12,067 bases of DNA from contig JBAXQV010000088.1 in NCBI GenBank assembly GCA_037131575.1, positions 1 through 12,067 of the forward strand, written 5' to 3'. Each line of letters starts with the position of its first letter. Within the stretch, counting starts at the first letter, position 1. Of the stretch, positions 6,771-12,067 are shown one piece after another. The position numbers and the translations under genes were made by a program. This DNA is from VFMC01 sp037131575. Lineage in GTDB: Bacteria > Actinomycetota > Acidimicrobiia > Acidimicrobiales > Ilumatobacteraceae. Under the pieces are notes generated by a model. The model did no database searches and was not told where the DNA came from. It saw nothing but the letters and a program-made list of their open reading frames with translations.

Positions 6771-6881
6771 ATGGGATTCAACCCGCATCGCAAGCATGTC
6801 GCCCGTAGAAGCGACTACCTGTTCGTGGCCGCAGCCGTGCTTGCGGTGGTGGGCCTGCTCGCCTGGACGTTGTTCGGCTGA
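6771..6881 (+). CDS. 36-aa single-pass membrane micro-protein
   Basis: A complete short frame beginning ATG 6771 and ending TGA 6881. The protein starts with a basic segment (MGFNPHRKHVARRSDY) followed by one hydrophobic helix (LFVAAAVLAVVGLLAWTLFG) that runs to the C-terminus. By the positive-inside rule the N-terminus should be cytoplasmic. Support comes from the clean basic-plus-membrane-helix layout, the -10-like hexamer 6 nt upstream, and the way it fills the gap exactly, ending 10 bp from the stop of yraN. A longer frame runs in from 5715 but is antisense to two well-supported genes. I do not know its function; small actinobacterial membrane proteins of this layout are mostly uncharacterised. 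Confidence 0.6.
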   Translation: MGFNPHRKHVARRSDYLFVAAAVLAVVGLLAWTLFG

Positions 6882-6891
6882 CCCGCAGCGC

Positions 6892-7341
6892 TCAGAATGC
6901 GCCCTCGATCACCTCGAGCCGCGTACCGGTGACTGCCACCACGTCGAAGCGCACGGTACGGGCCGACGCCCGGCGGCCTTGCTCGGCCAACCAGGTAGCA
7001 GCACAACGGCGCAACCGCTTCTGCTTACGTTCGTCGACAGCCAAAGCCGGCGACCCGAACCGATCGCTGGCACGGGCCTTCACTTCCACGAACACGGTCA
7101 GCTCGCCCCGCTCGACCACGAGGTCGACCTCACCGGCGGGGCACACCCAGTTGCGTGCCACCACCCGGTACCCCTGCCGTTCGTACCAACGACCCGCTTC
7201 TCGTTCGCCCCAGCGGCCGCGTGCTTGCCGGGCTAGATCGCGATCTCGCCCGTCGGAAGCTCTTCCACGTTCACGTCCTTGAACGTGAGCACCCGCACCT
7301 TCGGCACGAACCGGGTCTTGCGGTACATGTCCCATACCCAT
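6892..7341 (-). CDS. yraN: YraN/UPF0102 family nuclease-fold protein
   Basis: A UPF0102 protein with a restriction-endonuclease-like fold; the biological role of the family is unsettled. It shows the conserved helix RGRWGEREAGRWYERQGYRV, then ARNWVCPAGEVDLVV, and VFVEVKAR, giving the Glu, Asp and Glu-X-Lys of the PD-(D/E)XK site, followed by KQKRLRRCAATWL. The start is a problem: the conserved part begins around 7230, but no ATG, GTG or TTG in frame lies between the DUF2469 stop (7233) and ATG 7335 or ATG 7341. Either start forces an overlap of about 100 nt with DUF2469. A GGTGGAG stretch ends 11 nt before ATG 7341. The first 35-40 residues (Gly/Arg-rich) look non-homologous. Confidence 0.8.
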   Translation of the reverse strand: MGMGHVPQDPVRAEGAGAHVQGRERGRASDGRDRDLARQARGRWGEREAGRWYERQGYRVVARNWVCPAGEVDLVVERGELTVFVEVKARASDRFGSPALAVDERKQKRLRRCAATWLAEQGRRASARTVRFDVVAVTGTRLEVIEGAF

Positions 7342-7532
7342 GCGTCGGTCAACTCCACCTCGATCAAGGGGCGACCGGCCTCACCGGTGACGGTGACCTT
7401 CACATCGTTCGCCAGATAGAACCGGCGCTCGGTTTCGACGGCATAGCGAAACATGCCCGCTACGTCGGGATACTCCTGCGCGAGTTGGAGCTCGCGCTCG
7501 GCCTCGAAGTTCTCGAGATCGTCAGAGCTCAA
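7233..7532 (-). CDS. DUF2469 family protein
   Basis: A 99-aa conserved actinobacterial protein, homologous to mycobacterial Rv2901c, of unknown function. Characteristic stretches are DLENFEAERELQLAQEYPDV, YAVETERRFYLANDVKV, VELTDAWVWDMYRKTRFVPK and VLTFKDVNVEEL. The start codon appears to be TTG 7532: the frame upstream reaches the stop of rplS with no ATG or GTG, and the text from LSSDDLENF aligns with the MSxEDLE opening of relatives. No Shine-Dalgarno and no -10 hexamer is obvious, so it is probably translated from the rplS transcript (45-bp gap). In many actinobacteria lepB and rnhB sit between rplS and this gene; here they do not. Confidence 0.9.
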   Translation of the reverse strand: MSSDDLENFEAERELQLAQEYPDVAGMFRYAVETERRFYLANDVKVTVTGEAGRPLIEVELTDAWVWDMYRKTRFVPKVRVLTFKDVNVEELPTGEIAI

Positions 7533-7577
7533 CGCGGGTGCCCAGTCGACACCGATGGCAACGGAACAGCGCGGGGC

Positions 7578-7925
7578 TCAGCCCTCGCGCTTTTCCTTGA
7601 TCTTGGCAGCCTTGCCCGAGCGATCGCGCAGGTAGTAGAGCTTGGCGCGACGCACATCGCCACGGCGCAGCACTTCGATCTTCGACACGGTGGGGGCGTG
7701 CACGGGGAACGTGCGCTCGACACCGACGCCGTAGCTCACCTTGCGAACCGTGTAGGTCTCCGAGAGACCGCTGCCCTGGCGGCGAATGATGTTGCCCTGG
7801 AAAATCTGGACACGCTCTTTGTTGCCTTCGACCACCTTCACGTGGACCTTCACTTCGTCACCCGGCCCAAAGTCGGGCAGATCGCTGCGGAGTGATTGAT
7901 TGTCGACGAAATCGGTGGACTTCAT
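7578..7925 (-). CDS. rplS: 50S ribosomal protein L19
   Basis: A 115-aa ribosomal protein of usual length; it lies at the 30S-50S interface of the large subunit. Family motifs are FGPGDEVKVHVKVVEGNKER, VQIFQGNIIRRQGSG, ETYTVRKVSYGVGVERTFPV, APTVSKIEVLRRGDVRRAKL and YYLRDRSGKAAKIKE. The ATG 7925 start has AGGA 10 nt upstream (7939-7936), so it appears to be leadered, unlike several neighbours. It follows trmD with a 36-bp gap, as in most bacteria. Confidence 0.97.
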   Translation of the reverse strand: MKSTDFVDNQSLRSDLPDFGPGDEVKVHVKVVEGNKERVQIFQGNIIRRQGSGLSETYTVRKVSYGVGVERTFPVHAPTVSKIEVLRRGDVRRAKLYYLRDRSGKAAKIKEKREG

Positions 7926-7961
7926 GGCGCGAACATCCTGCTGGCCTGGGAAACGGAACAG

Positions 7962-8696
7962 CTAATGATAGGCCTCAGGGGGGAACTCTTCCAACAAGCG
8001 ACGGTCGAGATCCGAAAGTCCGCCGCGCCGATCGATGAGATCGGGGCGATATCGCAGCGTTCGGTGCAGTGCCTGGGCCGTGCGCCACCGCTGGATGCGC
8101 CCATGGTCGCCGCTGCGCAGCACCGCTGGCACCTCCCACCCACGGAACTCGGCGGGCCGGGTGTACTGCGGCTCCTCGAGCAGGCCGTGAGCCCCGAAGC
8201 TCTCGGTGACCGGGCTCACCGCGTTCCCCATGGCCCCCGGCAGCAGACGCGCGACTGCCTCGATGATGAGACACGCCGCTACTTCCCCGCCGCTCAGCAC
8301 CACATCGCCCACGCTCACCTCACCATCGACGAGGTGTTCACGCACCCGGTGGTCGATGCCCTCGTAGCGACCACAGAGCAGACTGAACCCACCGCCCGCA
8401 GCCAGTTCATCGGCCATTGCCTGGTCGAATCGCCTGCCACCCGGCCCCAGCAGTAGCAACGGCCGCGGCGGTTGGGCAGCCTCCACCGATGCGAACACGG
8501 GCTCAGGCCGGATCACCATGCCGGCGCCACCGCCGAACGGCGTGTCGTCGACGCTGCGATGCACATCGGTGGTGTGTTCACGCAAGTCGTGCAGGCGCAG
8601 ATCGAGCAGGCCGTTGTTGCGTGCCTTGCCCAACAGGCTCTCGGCGCAAAAGGCATCGACGAGCCCTGGGAAGATGGTGAACACATCGATGCGCAT
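7962..8696 (-). CDS. trmD: tRNA (guanine-N1)-methyltransferase (m1G37)
   Basis: A 244-aa SPOUT methyltransferase that makes m1G37 in tRNAs reading CNN codons and so prevents +1 frameshifting. It acts as a dimer with SAM held in a trefoil knot. The start MRIDVFTIFPGLVDAFCAES is canonical. The knot is visible in LLLGPGGRRFDQAMADELAA, LLCGRYEGIDHRVREHLVDG, SVGDVVLSGGEVAACLIIEA and VARLLPGAMGN, followed by LLEEPQYTRPAEFRGWEVPA, VLRSGDHGRIQRWR. The frame extends upstream to 8843, but ATG 8696 matches the family start and lies 8 nt after TAGGAT. Unusually it is separated from rimM by an opposite-strand gene. Confidence 0.97.
   Translation of the reverse strand: MRIDVFTIFPGLVDAFCAESLLGKARNNGLLDLRLHDLREHTTDVHRSVDDTPFGGGAGMVIRPEPVFASVEAAQPPRPLLLLGPGGRRFDQAMADELAAGGGFSLLCGRYEGIDHRVREHLVDGEVSVGDVVLSGGEVAACLIIEAVARLLPGAMGNAVSPVTESFGAHGLLEEPQYTRPAEFRGWEVPAVLRSGDHGRIQRWRTAQALHRTLRYRPDLIDRRGGLSDLDRRLLEEFPPEAYH
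7965..7970 (-). promoter_or_regulatory. Possible -10 element for rplS
   Basis: TATCAT (7970-7965, minus strand) is formed by the last two sense codons of trmD. It would give a transcript starting about 30 nt before the rplS ATG, with an AGGA at a usable distance. No -35 was identified, and the base composition of Tyr-His codons could produce this by chance. Confidence 0.25.
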
Positions 8697-8704
8697 GGTC
8701 GGCC

Positions 8705-8721
8705 ATCCTACGAGCGATGAT
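8705..8721. promoter_or_regulatory. Divergent leaderless promoters of trmD and the DUF952 gene
   Basis: TAGGAT on the minus strand (8710-8705) lies 8 nt before the trmD ATG. GATGAT on the plus strand (8716-8721) lies 6 nt before GTG 8728 and keeps A at position 2 and T at position 6 of the -10. Only 31 bp separate the two start codons. The trmD hexamer is the better match; the plus-strand one is weak, and the DUF952 frame also stays open to ATG 8695. Confidence 0.4.
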
Positions 8722-8727
8722 GCTCTG

Positions 8728-9039
8728 GTGATCTTCCACATTGCCGAACGCACCCGCTGGGAACAATCGCTCGACACCGGCGAATACACCGCGTCCACCA
8801 TCGGCCGCGAACTCGCCGACGAGGGGTTCATCCATCTCTCCACGGCGGCGCAGGTTCCCGGCGTGCTCGAGCGTTTCTACCGCGGCGTGGGCGGCCTCGT
8901 GCTGCTCCACATCGACGAAGCTCGGCTCACGGCCCCACTGGTGTACGAGCAGTTGGGCGAAGCACCCGAGGCTTTCCCTCACCTCTACGGCCCGCTCGTC
9001 ACATCGGCCGTGGTCGACGTGCAGCCCATCACCACCTGA
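8728..9039 (+). CDS. DUF952 family protein
   Basis: A 103-aa member of the DUF952 family, function unknown. It reads VIFHIAERTRWEQSLDTGEY, then ELADEGFIHLSTAAQVPGVL with the conserved EGFIH-S motif, GGLVLLHIDEARL, and FPHLYGPLVTSAVVDV. The fold is thought to relate to ADP-ribosyltransferase-like proteins, but no activity can be claimed here. Start GTG 8728 is preferred because the domain begins with IFHIAE and a weak -10 lies upstream; an ATG at 8695 overlaps the trmD start codon. The gene is on the plus strand inside an otherwise minus-strand operon, divergent from trmD and convergent with rimM (27-bp gap between stops). Confidence 0.85.
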   Translation: MIFHIAERTRWEQSLDTGEYTASTIGRELADEGFIHLSTAAQVPGVLERFYRGVGGLVLLHIDEARLTAPLVYEQLGEAPEAFPHLYGPLVTSAVVDVQPITT

Positions 9040-9066
9040 GCCGGCGAGGCGCGGGCAGCCCCTGGG

Positions 9067-9549
9067 TCAGTCGAGCAGGTCGAACAGGCCGTCGGGCGTG
9101 TCGACGGTGATGACACCGTCGGCCGAACCGGTGACGAAGGTGACCGGCACCAGGTGCCCGGTGTCGAGTTCGAGCAAGTCGTTTGCCGGGTTCTCGATCA
9201 CCGAGACACACCGACCGCGCTCGACACCGTCGGCGTCGACCACGCGCGCACCGATGAGGTCGTGCACCCACAATGCATCGGGGTCGACAATGGGTTCGCC
9301 GTACAGCACACGCCCGTTCAGGCCTTCGGCGCTGTTGCGGTCGGCCACACCTTCGAACTGCACCACCCAGCGCGACGGGGGTTGGAGGCGCGACTGTTCC
9401 ACCACCAGCCAGCCCTTGCCGTCGAACAATCGCGAGCCGGGGGCCACTCGCTCGGCCCGATCGGAGCCCAAGGTCACCACGACTGCGCCGCGCACGCCAT
9501 GGGCGCGACCGACTCGGCCAACCTCGAGAAAGCCCTCGGGAACCGTCAT
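9067..9549 (-). CDS. rimM: 16S rRNA processing protein RimM
   Basis: A 160-aa 30S assembly factor that helps mature the 16S 3' domain and binds S19. The N-terminal RimM barrel has LEVGRVGRAHGVRGAVVVTL and WVVQFEGVADRNSAEGLNGR. The C-terminal PRC barrel has LWVHDLIGARVVDADGVERG, ENPANDLLELDTGHLVPVTF and VITVDTPDGLFDL. The frame is open to 9690, but ATG 9549 gives the family length and avoids overlapping khpA, leaving a 22-bp gap. No Shine-Dalgarno is clear, so translation is probably coupled to the upstream genes. Confidence 0.95.
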   Translation of the reverse strand: MTVPEGFLEVGRVGRAHGVRGAVVVTLGSDRAERVAPGSRLFDGKGWLVVEQSRLQPPSRWVVQFEGVADRNSAEGLNGRVLYGEPIVDPDALWVHDLIGARVVDADGVERGRCVSVIENPANDLLELDTGHLVPVTFVTGSADGVITVDTPDGLFDLLD

Positions 9550-9571
9550 CGCAGGTGGCTGGTTGCCGGGC

Positions 9572-9838
9572 TCAGTCGGCGAAGTCGACGTCGACGTCGA
9601 CGCCGTCGCGCACTGCGGCAGCACGCACCACGGTGCGGATGCTCTGCGCAGTACGGCCACGGCGGCCGATGAGGCGACCGAGGTCGCCATCGCCCACGCG
9701 CACTTCGAGGCGCACTCGCGAACGCCCTGCGGCGCTGTCGACCTGCACCGCCGACGGATCGTCGACGATGGACCGAACGATGTGTTCCAGTACGGCCACG
9801 GCGGTAGGTGCCGTGGTGACCTCGGTGTCGTCGCTCAT
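9572..9838 (-). CDS. khpA: KH-domain RNA-binding protein KhpA
   Basis: An 88-aa single-KH protein (YlqC/KhpA family) found between rpsP and rimM across Gram-positive bacteria and actinobacteria. Relatives bind RNA and pair with KhpB. The RNA-contacting GXXG loop is GRRG in GDLGRLIGRRGRTAQSIRTV, preceded by VLEHIVRSIVDDPSAVQV. ATG 9838 is chosen over the upstream codon at 9913 because the longer form would be embedded in rpsP. The gap to rpsP is 7 bp, so the two are co-transcribed. It ends in an acidic VDVDVDFAD tail. Confidence 0.95.
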   Translation of the reverse strand: MSDDTEVTTAPTAVAVLEHIVRSIVDDPSAVQVDSAAGRSRVRLEVRVGDGDLGRLIGRRGRTAQSIRTVVRAAAVRDGVDVDVDFAD

Positions 9839-9845
9839 CGGACGA

Positions 9846-10118
9846 TCAGCGAGCGGCCTTGGCGGCGGTGAACGCCTCCCAGGCACCCGACGCTTCGAGC
9901 AACTTGCGCACACGCTCGGTGGGCTGCGCCCCGTCGAGCAGCCACTTCACGGCCTTGTCGCTATCGACCTTGATGGTCGACGGCTCGGTACGCGGGTTGT
10001 AGGTGCCGATGATCTGGATGAAACGGCCATCACGCGCGGCGCGGCTGTCGGCCGCGACGATGCGGTACTGCGGCTGCTTTTTCTTGCCAACCCGGGTGAG
10101 GCGAAGCTTCACTGCCAT
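9846..10118 (-). CDS. rpsP: 30S ribosomal protein S16
   Basis: A 90-aa small-subunit protein needed for 30S assembly. The family text is complete: MAVKLRLTRVGKKKQPQYRI, VAADSRAARDGRFIQIIGTY, NPRTEPSTIKVDSDKAVKWL and GAQPTERVRKLLEASGAW. It is the first gene of the rpsP-khpA-rimM cluster and has a consensus AAGGAG 12 nt before the ATG, the only full Shine-Dalgarno I found in the window. A -10-like hexamer lies about 37 nt upstream. Confidence 0.97.
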   Translation of the reverse strand: MAVKLRLTRVGKKKQPQYRIVAADSRAARDGRFIQIIGTYNPRTEPSTIKVDSDKAVKWLLDGAQPTERVRKLLEASGAWEAFTAAKAAR

Positions 10119-10130
10119 GCGGTCTTGCTA

Positions 10131-10160
10131 CTCCTTGCGAAAGCGAACTATGCGAGGATA
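10131..10160 (-). promoter_or_regulatory. rpsP promoter -10 and Shine-Dalgarno
   Basis: In the 83-bp ffh-rpsP gap the minus strand carries TATCCT (10160-10155), a good -10 match, and AAGGAG (10136-10131), 12 nt before ATG 10118. No convincing -35 lies 16-18 nt further upstream. This gene has a short leader, unlike the leaderless genes nearby. I saw no terminator hairpin for ffh here; a GGCC-TCGG-GGCC stem is only 4 bp. Confidence 0.4.
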
Positions 10161-10201
10161 GCGGCCCCGAGGCCCTCCGCGCACCTTCCACGTGTGATCG
10201 G

Positions 10202-11659
10202 TCAACGGAAACCTGGGAAACCGCCGGGCGCACCTGGCAGACCGGGCATTCCGGGCATTCCCGGGCCACCGGGCATACCGGGAAGGCCAGGCATCCCGGG
10301 CATACCGCCGAAACCCCCGCCCGACCCGACGCGGCCACCCTTGCCCTTCTTGCCCTTCTTGCCGGGCTTCCCCATGCCCATGGCACCCATGCGCTTCATC
10401 ATCTTCTGCATCTCACCGAACTGCTTCACCAGGCGGTTCACCTCGGCCACACTGGTACCGCTGCCGATGGCGATGCGGTTGCGACGGCTGCCGTTGATGA
10501 TCTCTGGCTTGCGCCGTTCGAGCGGAGTCATCGACCGAATGATGGCCTCCACCGGCTTCAGTTGGTCGTCGCCGATCTCGGCGCCCTTCAACTCTTTGGG
10601 CATACCTGGCATCATGCCGAGCACATTGCCGAGGGGGCCCATCTTCTTCAGCTGCTGCATCTGATCGAGGAAATCGTCGAGGGTGAACTCACCTTCGAGC
10701 AGCCGCTCTGCCGCGGCCTCGGCCTGATCTTTCTCGAACGCCTGCTCGGCCTGCTCGATGAGGGTGAGCATGTCGCCCATGCCCAAGATGCGCCCGGCCA
10801 TGCGGTCGGGGTGGAACTGCTCGAACTCGCTGAGCTTTTCACCTGTGGAGGCGAAGGCGATGGGCCGGCCGATCACTTCCTTCACGCTCAGGGCCGCGCC
10901 ACCGCGGGCATCGCCGTCGAGCTTCGACATGATGACACCGTCGATGGCCAGGGTCTGGTGGAACGCTTCGGCCACACCCACGGCGTCTTGCCCGGTCATC
11001 GCGTCGATGACAAGGAACGTGTACGTGGGCTGCACCGCCGCCGAAATCTGGCGCACTTGCTCCATCATGTCGGCGTCGATCGACAGGCGGCCCGCGGTGT
11101 CGACGATGAGCACATCGCGGCCCAGGCGGCGGGCCTCGGCCAAACCACGGGCGGCCGTGGCCACCGGGTCGCCCGGTTCGCTGAACACCGGCACGTCGAT
11201 CTGACGACCGAGGGTGCGGAGCTGTTCCACAGCGGCAGGGCGCTGGAGGTCGGCACCCACCAGCAACGGCTGGCGCCCTTGACTCTTGAACCAGCGGGCC
11301 AGCTTGGCCGAGTTGGTGGTTTTACCCGAACCCTGCAGACCGGCCATGAGCACCACCGTGGGCGGGCGGCTGGCGTAGGTGATCTTCAACGTCTCGCCGC
11401 CCAGCATGGCGGTGAGTTCGGCGTTGACGATCTTCACCACCTGCTGGCCCGGGTCGAGGGCCTTGCTGAGCGAGACGCCGATGGCCTGTTCGCGGATGCG
11501 GGCGATGACGTTGCGCACCACACCGACGTTCACGTCGGCTTCGAGCAACGCCGTGCGAATCTCTTTCAGCACCTCGTCGACATCGGCCTCGGTGAGGCGG
11601 CCCTTGCCACGAATCTTCTTGATGACGCCTTCGAGGCGTGACGACAGTGAATCGAACAT
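10202..11659 (-). CDS. ffh: Signal recognition particle GTPase Ffh (SRP54)
   Basis: A 485-aa GTPase that binds 4.5S/SRP RNA and signal sequences and delivers ribosomes to FtsY at the membrane. The N domain (1-90) begins MFDSLSSRLEGVIKKIRGKG with the ALLEADVN motif. The G domain has the P-loop GLQGSGKTT (107-115), DLQRPAA, DTAGR, the G4 motif SKLDGDARGG and FASTGEK. The methionine-rich M domain spans LGMGDMLTLIEQAEQAF to QMQKMMKRMGAMGMG. It ends in a lysine/glycine patch and a collagen-like Met-Pro-Gly tail (about 431-485). ATG 11659 is favoured over GTG 11668: it gives the canonical MFDSLS start and lies 9 nt after TAACCT. Confidence 0.97.
   Translation of the reverse strand: MFDSLSSRLEGVIKKIRGKGRLTEADVDEVLKEIRTALLEADVNVGVVRNVIARIREQAIGVSLSKALDPGQQVVKIVNAELTAMLGGETLKITYASRPPTVVLMAGLQGSGKTTNSAKLARWFKSQGRQPLLVGADLQRPAAVEQLRTLGRQIDVPVFSEPGDPVATAARGLAEARRLGRDVLIVDTAGRLSIDADMMEQVRQISAAVQPTYTFLVIDAMTGQDAVGVAEAFHQTLAIDGVIMSKLDGDARGGAALSVKEVIGRPIAFASTGEKLSEFEQFHPDRMAGRILGMGDMLTLIEQAEQAFEKDQAEAAAERLLEGEFTLDDFLDQMQQLKKMGPLGNVLGMMPGMPKELKGAEIGDDQLKPVEAIIRSMTPLERRKPEIINGSRRNRIAIGSGTSVAEVNRLVKQFGEMQKMMKRMGAMGMGKPGKKGKKGKGGRVGSGGGFGGMPGMPGLPGMPGGPGMPGMPGLPGAPGGFPGFR
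10220..10306 (-). repeat. Met-Pro-Gly / Gly-Leu-Pro codon repeat in the Ffh tail
   Basis: Near-periodic 9-nt units encode about nine tandem X-P-G triplets (MPGMPGLPGMPGGPGMPGMP and onward), giving a collagen-like low-complexity end to Ffh. The DNA contains recurring CCGGGCAT-type words. Confidence 0.75.
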
Positions 11660-11668
11660 GGTGCCCAC

Positions 11669-11674
11669 AGGTTA
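11669..11674 (-). promoter_or_regulatory. Putative -10 element of ffh
   Basis: TAACCT (11674-11669, minus strand) fits TANNNT and lies 9 nt before ATG 11659. No Shine-Dalgarno is present in the intervening nucleotides, so a leaderless or near-leaderless mRNA is likely. No -35 was seen. Confidence 0.35.
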
Positions 11675-11706
11675 CCGACGCTGTCGGCGCACCCTCGGTG
11701 CCGGGT

Positions 11707-12067
11707 TCAGCCGTTCGAGATGACCGACGAGATGACACCCTTGTCGACCGCCACGTCGTAACGGTCGGTGCGGTAGTCCATGGTGAGCGGCTGGTCGACG
11801 CCGTCGATACGGGCCACTCGGATGACCCACCCCTTGGTGGCGGCCAGCTTGGTGGCGTCGTCGACCGCGAGGCCCACCACCGCCTTGCTCACTTCGTCGA
11901 CGGATGCCGGGGCAGCGGGGAGGGTGGTGTCGGGCAGACCGGCCACCGTGCTGTCGGCGGGCAAGGGGGTCACGTCGACCGGCACGGGGGTGGTGTCGGT
12001 GGGCGGAGCCACTTGGTCGAGGAATTCATCGGGCACGGCAACCACGGTATAGGTGCCTCCGTCGGAC
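11707..12067 (-). CDS. Partial protein with C-terminal I78-inhibitor-like domain
   Basis: The frame ends at 11707 and stays open to the right edge of the window; reading from the edge it gives SDGGTYTVVAVPDEFLDQVA, so it is probably the C-terminal part of a longer protein. A Thr/Pro/Val-rich linker (PPTDTTPVPVDVTPLPADST) follows. The final 55 or so residues, VGLAVDDATKLAATKGWVIR through LTMDYRTDRYDVAVDKGVIS, resemble the potato-inhibitor-I-like fold of peptidase inhibitor family I78 (GW.xRV, T.DYRxDR, V.VxxGV). No signal peptide can be judged. If the gene instead starts inside the window, GTG 12045 or GTG 12036 are candidates. An inhibitory activity is not demonstrated; many I78-like domains are uncharacterised. 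Confidence 0.65.
   Translation of the reverse strand, partial: SDGGTYTVVAVPDEFLDQVAPPTDTTPVPVDVTPLPADSTVAGLPDTTLPAAPASVDEVSKAVVGLAVDDATKLAATKGWVIRVARIDGVDQPLTMDYRTDRYDVAVDKGVISSVISNG

Noticed and set aside
5928..6797. Upstream two-thirds of a 522-codon minus-strand frame that continues into the secreted protein
   Set aside because: The upstream section is an out-of-frame, Arg/Gly-rich shadow of the enoyl-CoA hydratase gene; only the part from GTG 5927 looks like protein.
8694..8727. Upstream DUF952 start at ATG 8695
   Set aside because: It adds 11 non-conserved residues, overlaps the trmD start codon and lies before the weak -10; GTG 8728 fits the domain boundary better, though the longer form is not excluded.
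10119..10201. Possible terminator or small RNA between ffh and rpsP
   Set aside because: Only a 4-bp GGCC stem is visible with no T-run, which is too weak to call.
9273..10664. 463-codon plus-strand open frame with a collagen-like PGxPG stretch
   Set aside because: The repeat is the complement of the Ffh Met-Pro-Gly codons, and the rest is antisense to rimM, khpA and rpsP.
10562..11641. 359-codon plus-strand His-rich open frame
   Set aside because: It is the antisense shadow of ffh; its long length follows from high GC codon bias, not coding.
1..12067. CRISPR arrays, insertion sequences, tRNA genes, phage or defence genes
   Set aside because: No regularly spaced repeats, transposase motifs, cloverleaf-like sequences or defence domains were found; the window is mainly housekeeping.

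Overview
The window is compact, high-GC, almost gap-free bacterial chromosome. It most resembles an actinobacterium, and Acidimicrobiia-type lineages are my best guess. The grounds are the gene order ffh-rpsP-khpA-rimM-trmD-rplS-(DUF2469)-yraN, of which DUF2469 and an RskA-type anti-sigma factor are actinobacterial hallmarks, the frequent GTG starts, and the many start codons with a -10 hexamer only 6-9 nt upstream and no Shine-Dalgarno. The lineage call is inference; no rRNA gene is present.

Left part (1-4459). The 5' end of a major facilitator permease (minus, cut by the window edge) is divergent from a 4-nt-overlapping pair of paralogous flavodoxin-fold NAD(P)H oxidoreductases (plus). Converging on them from the right is a minus-strand cluster: a TRAM-domain RlmD/TrmA-family (uracil-5-)methyltransferase, an ECF sigma factor and its membrane-bound RskA-like anti-sigma factor (4-nt overlap). 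A good ECF-type promoter (GAAC-N16-CGTT) overlaps the stop codon of the methyltransferase, so the sigma/anti-sigma pair is probably autoregulated.

Middle part (4460-6891). Ribulose-phosphate 3-epimerase (plus) shares a 31-bp divergent promoter region with the methyltransferase. It converges, 3 bp stop to stop, on a minus-strand secreted or membrane-anchored protein of unknown function. Next is a minus-strand enoyl-CoA hydratase/isomerase, and 22 bp from its start a 36-codon single-pass membrane micro-protein is encoded divergently.

Right part (6892-12067). This is the conserved translation and secretion block on the minus strand: ffh (SRP GTPase), rpsP (S16), khpA (KH RNA-binding protein), rimM (16S maturation), trmD (tRNA m1G37 methyltransferase), rplS (L19), a DUF2469 protein and yraN. 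lepB and rnhB, which often sit between rplS and DUF2469 in actinobacteria, are absent here. The block is broken between rimM and trmD by an opposite-strand DUF952 gene, and trmD appears to have its own leaderless promoter. At the right edge is a partial protein ending in an I78-inhibitor-like domain.

I found no CRISPR array, insertion sequence, tRNA/rRNA gene or defence locus. No stretch over 300 bp lacks a gene; the largest gaps are about 97, 83 and 76 bp. The most interesting signal is regulatory: repeated leaderless starts, including three divergent pairs driven by closely packed or overlapping -10 elements.
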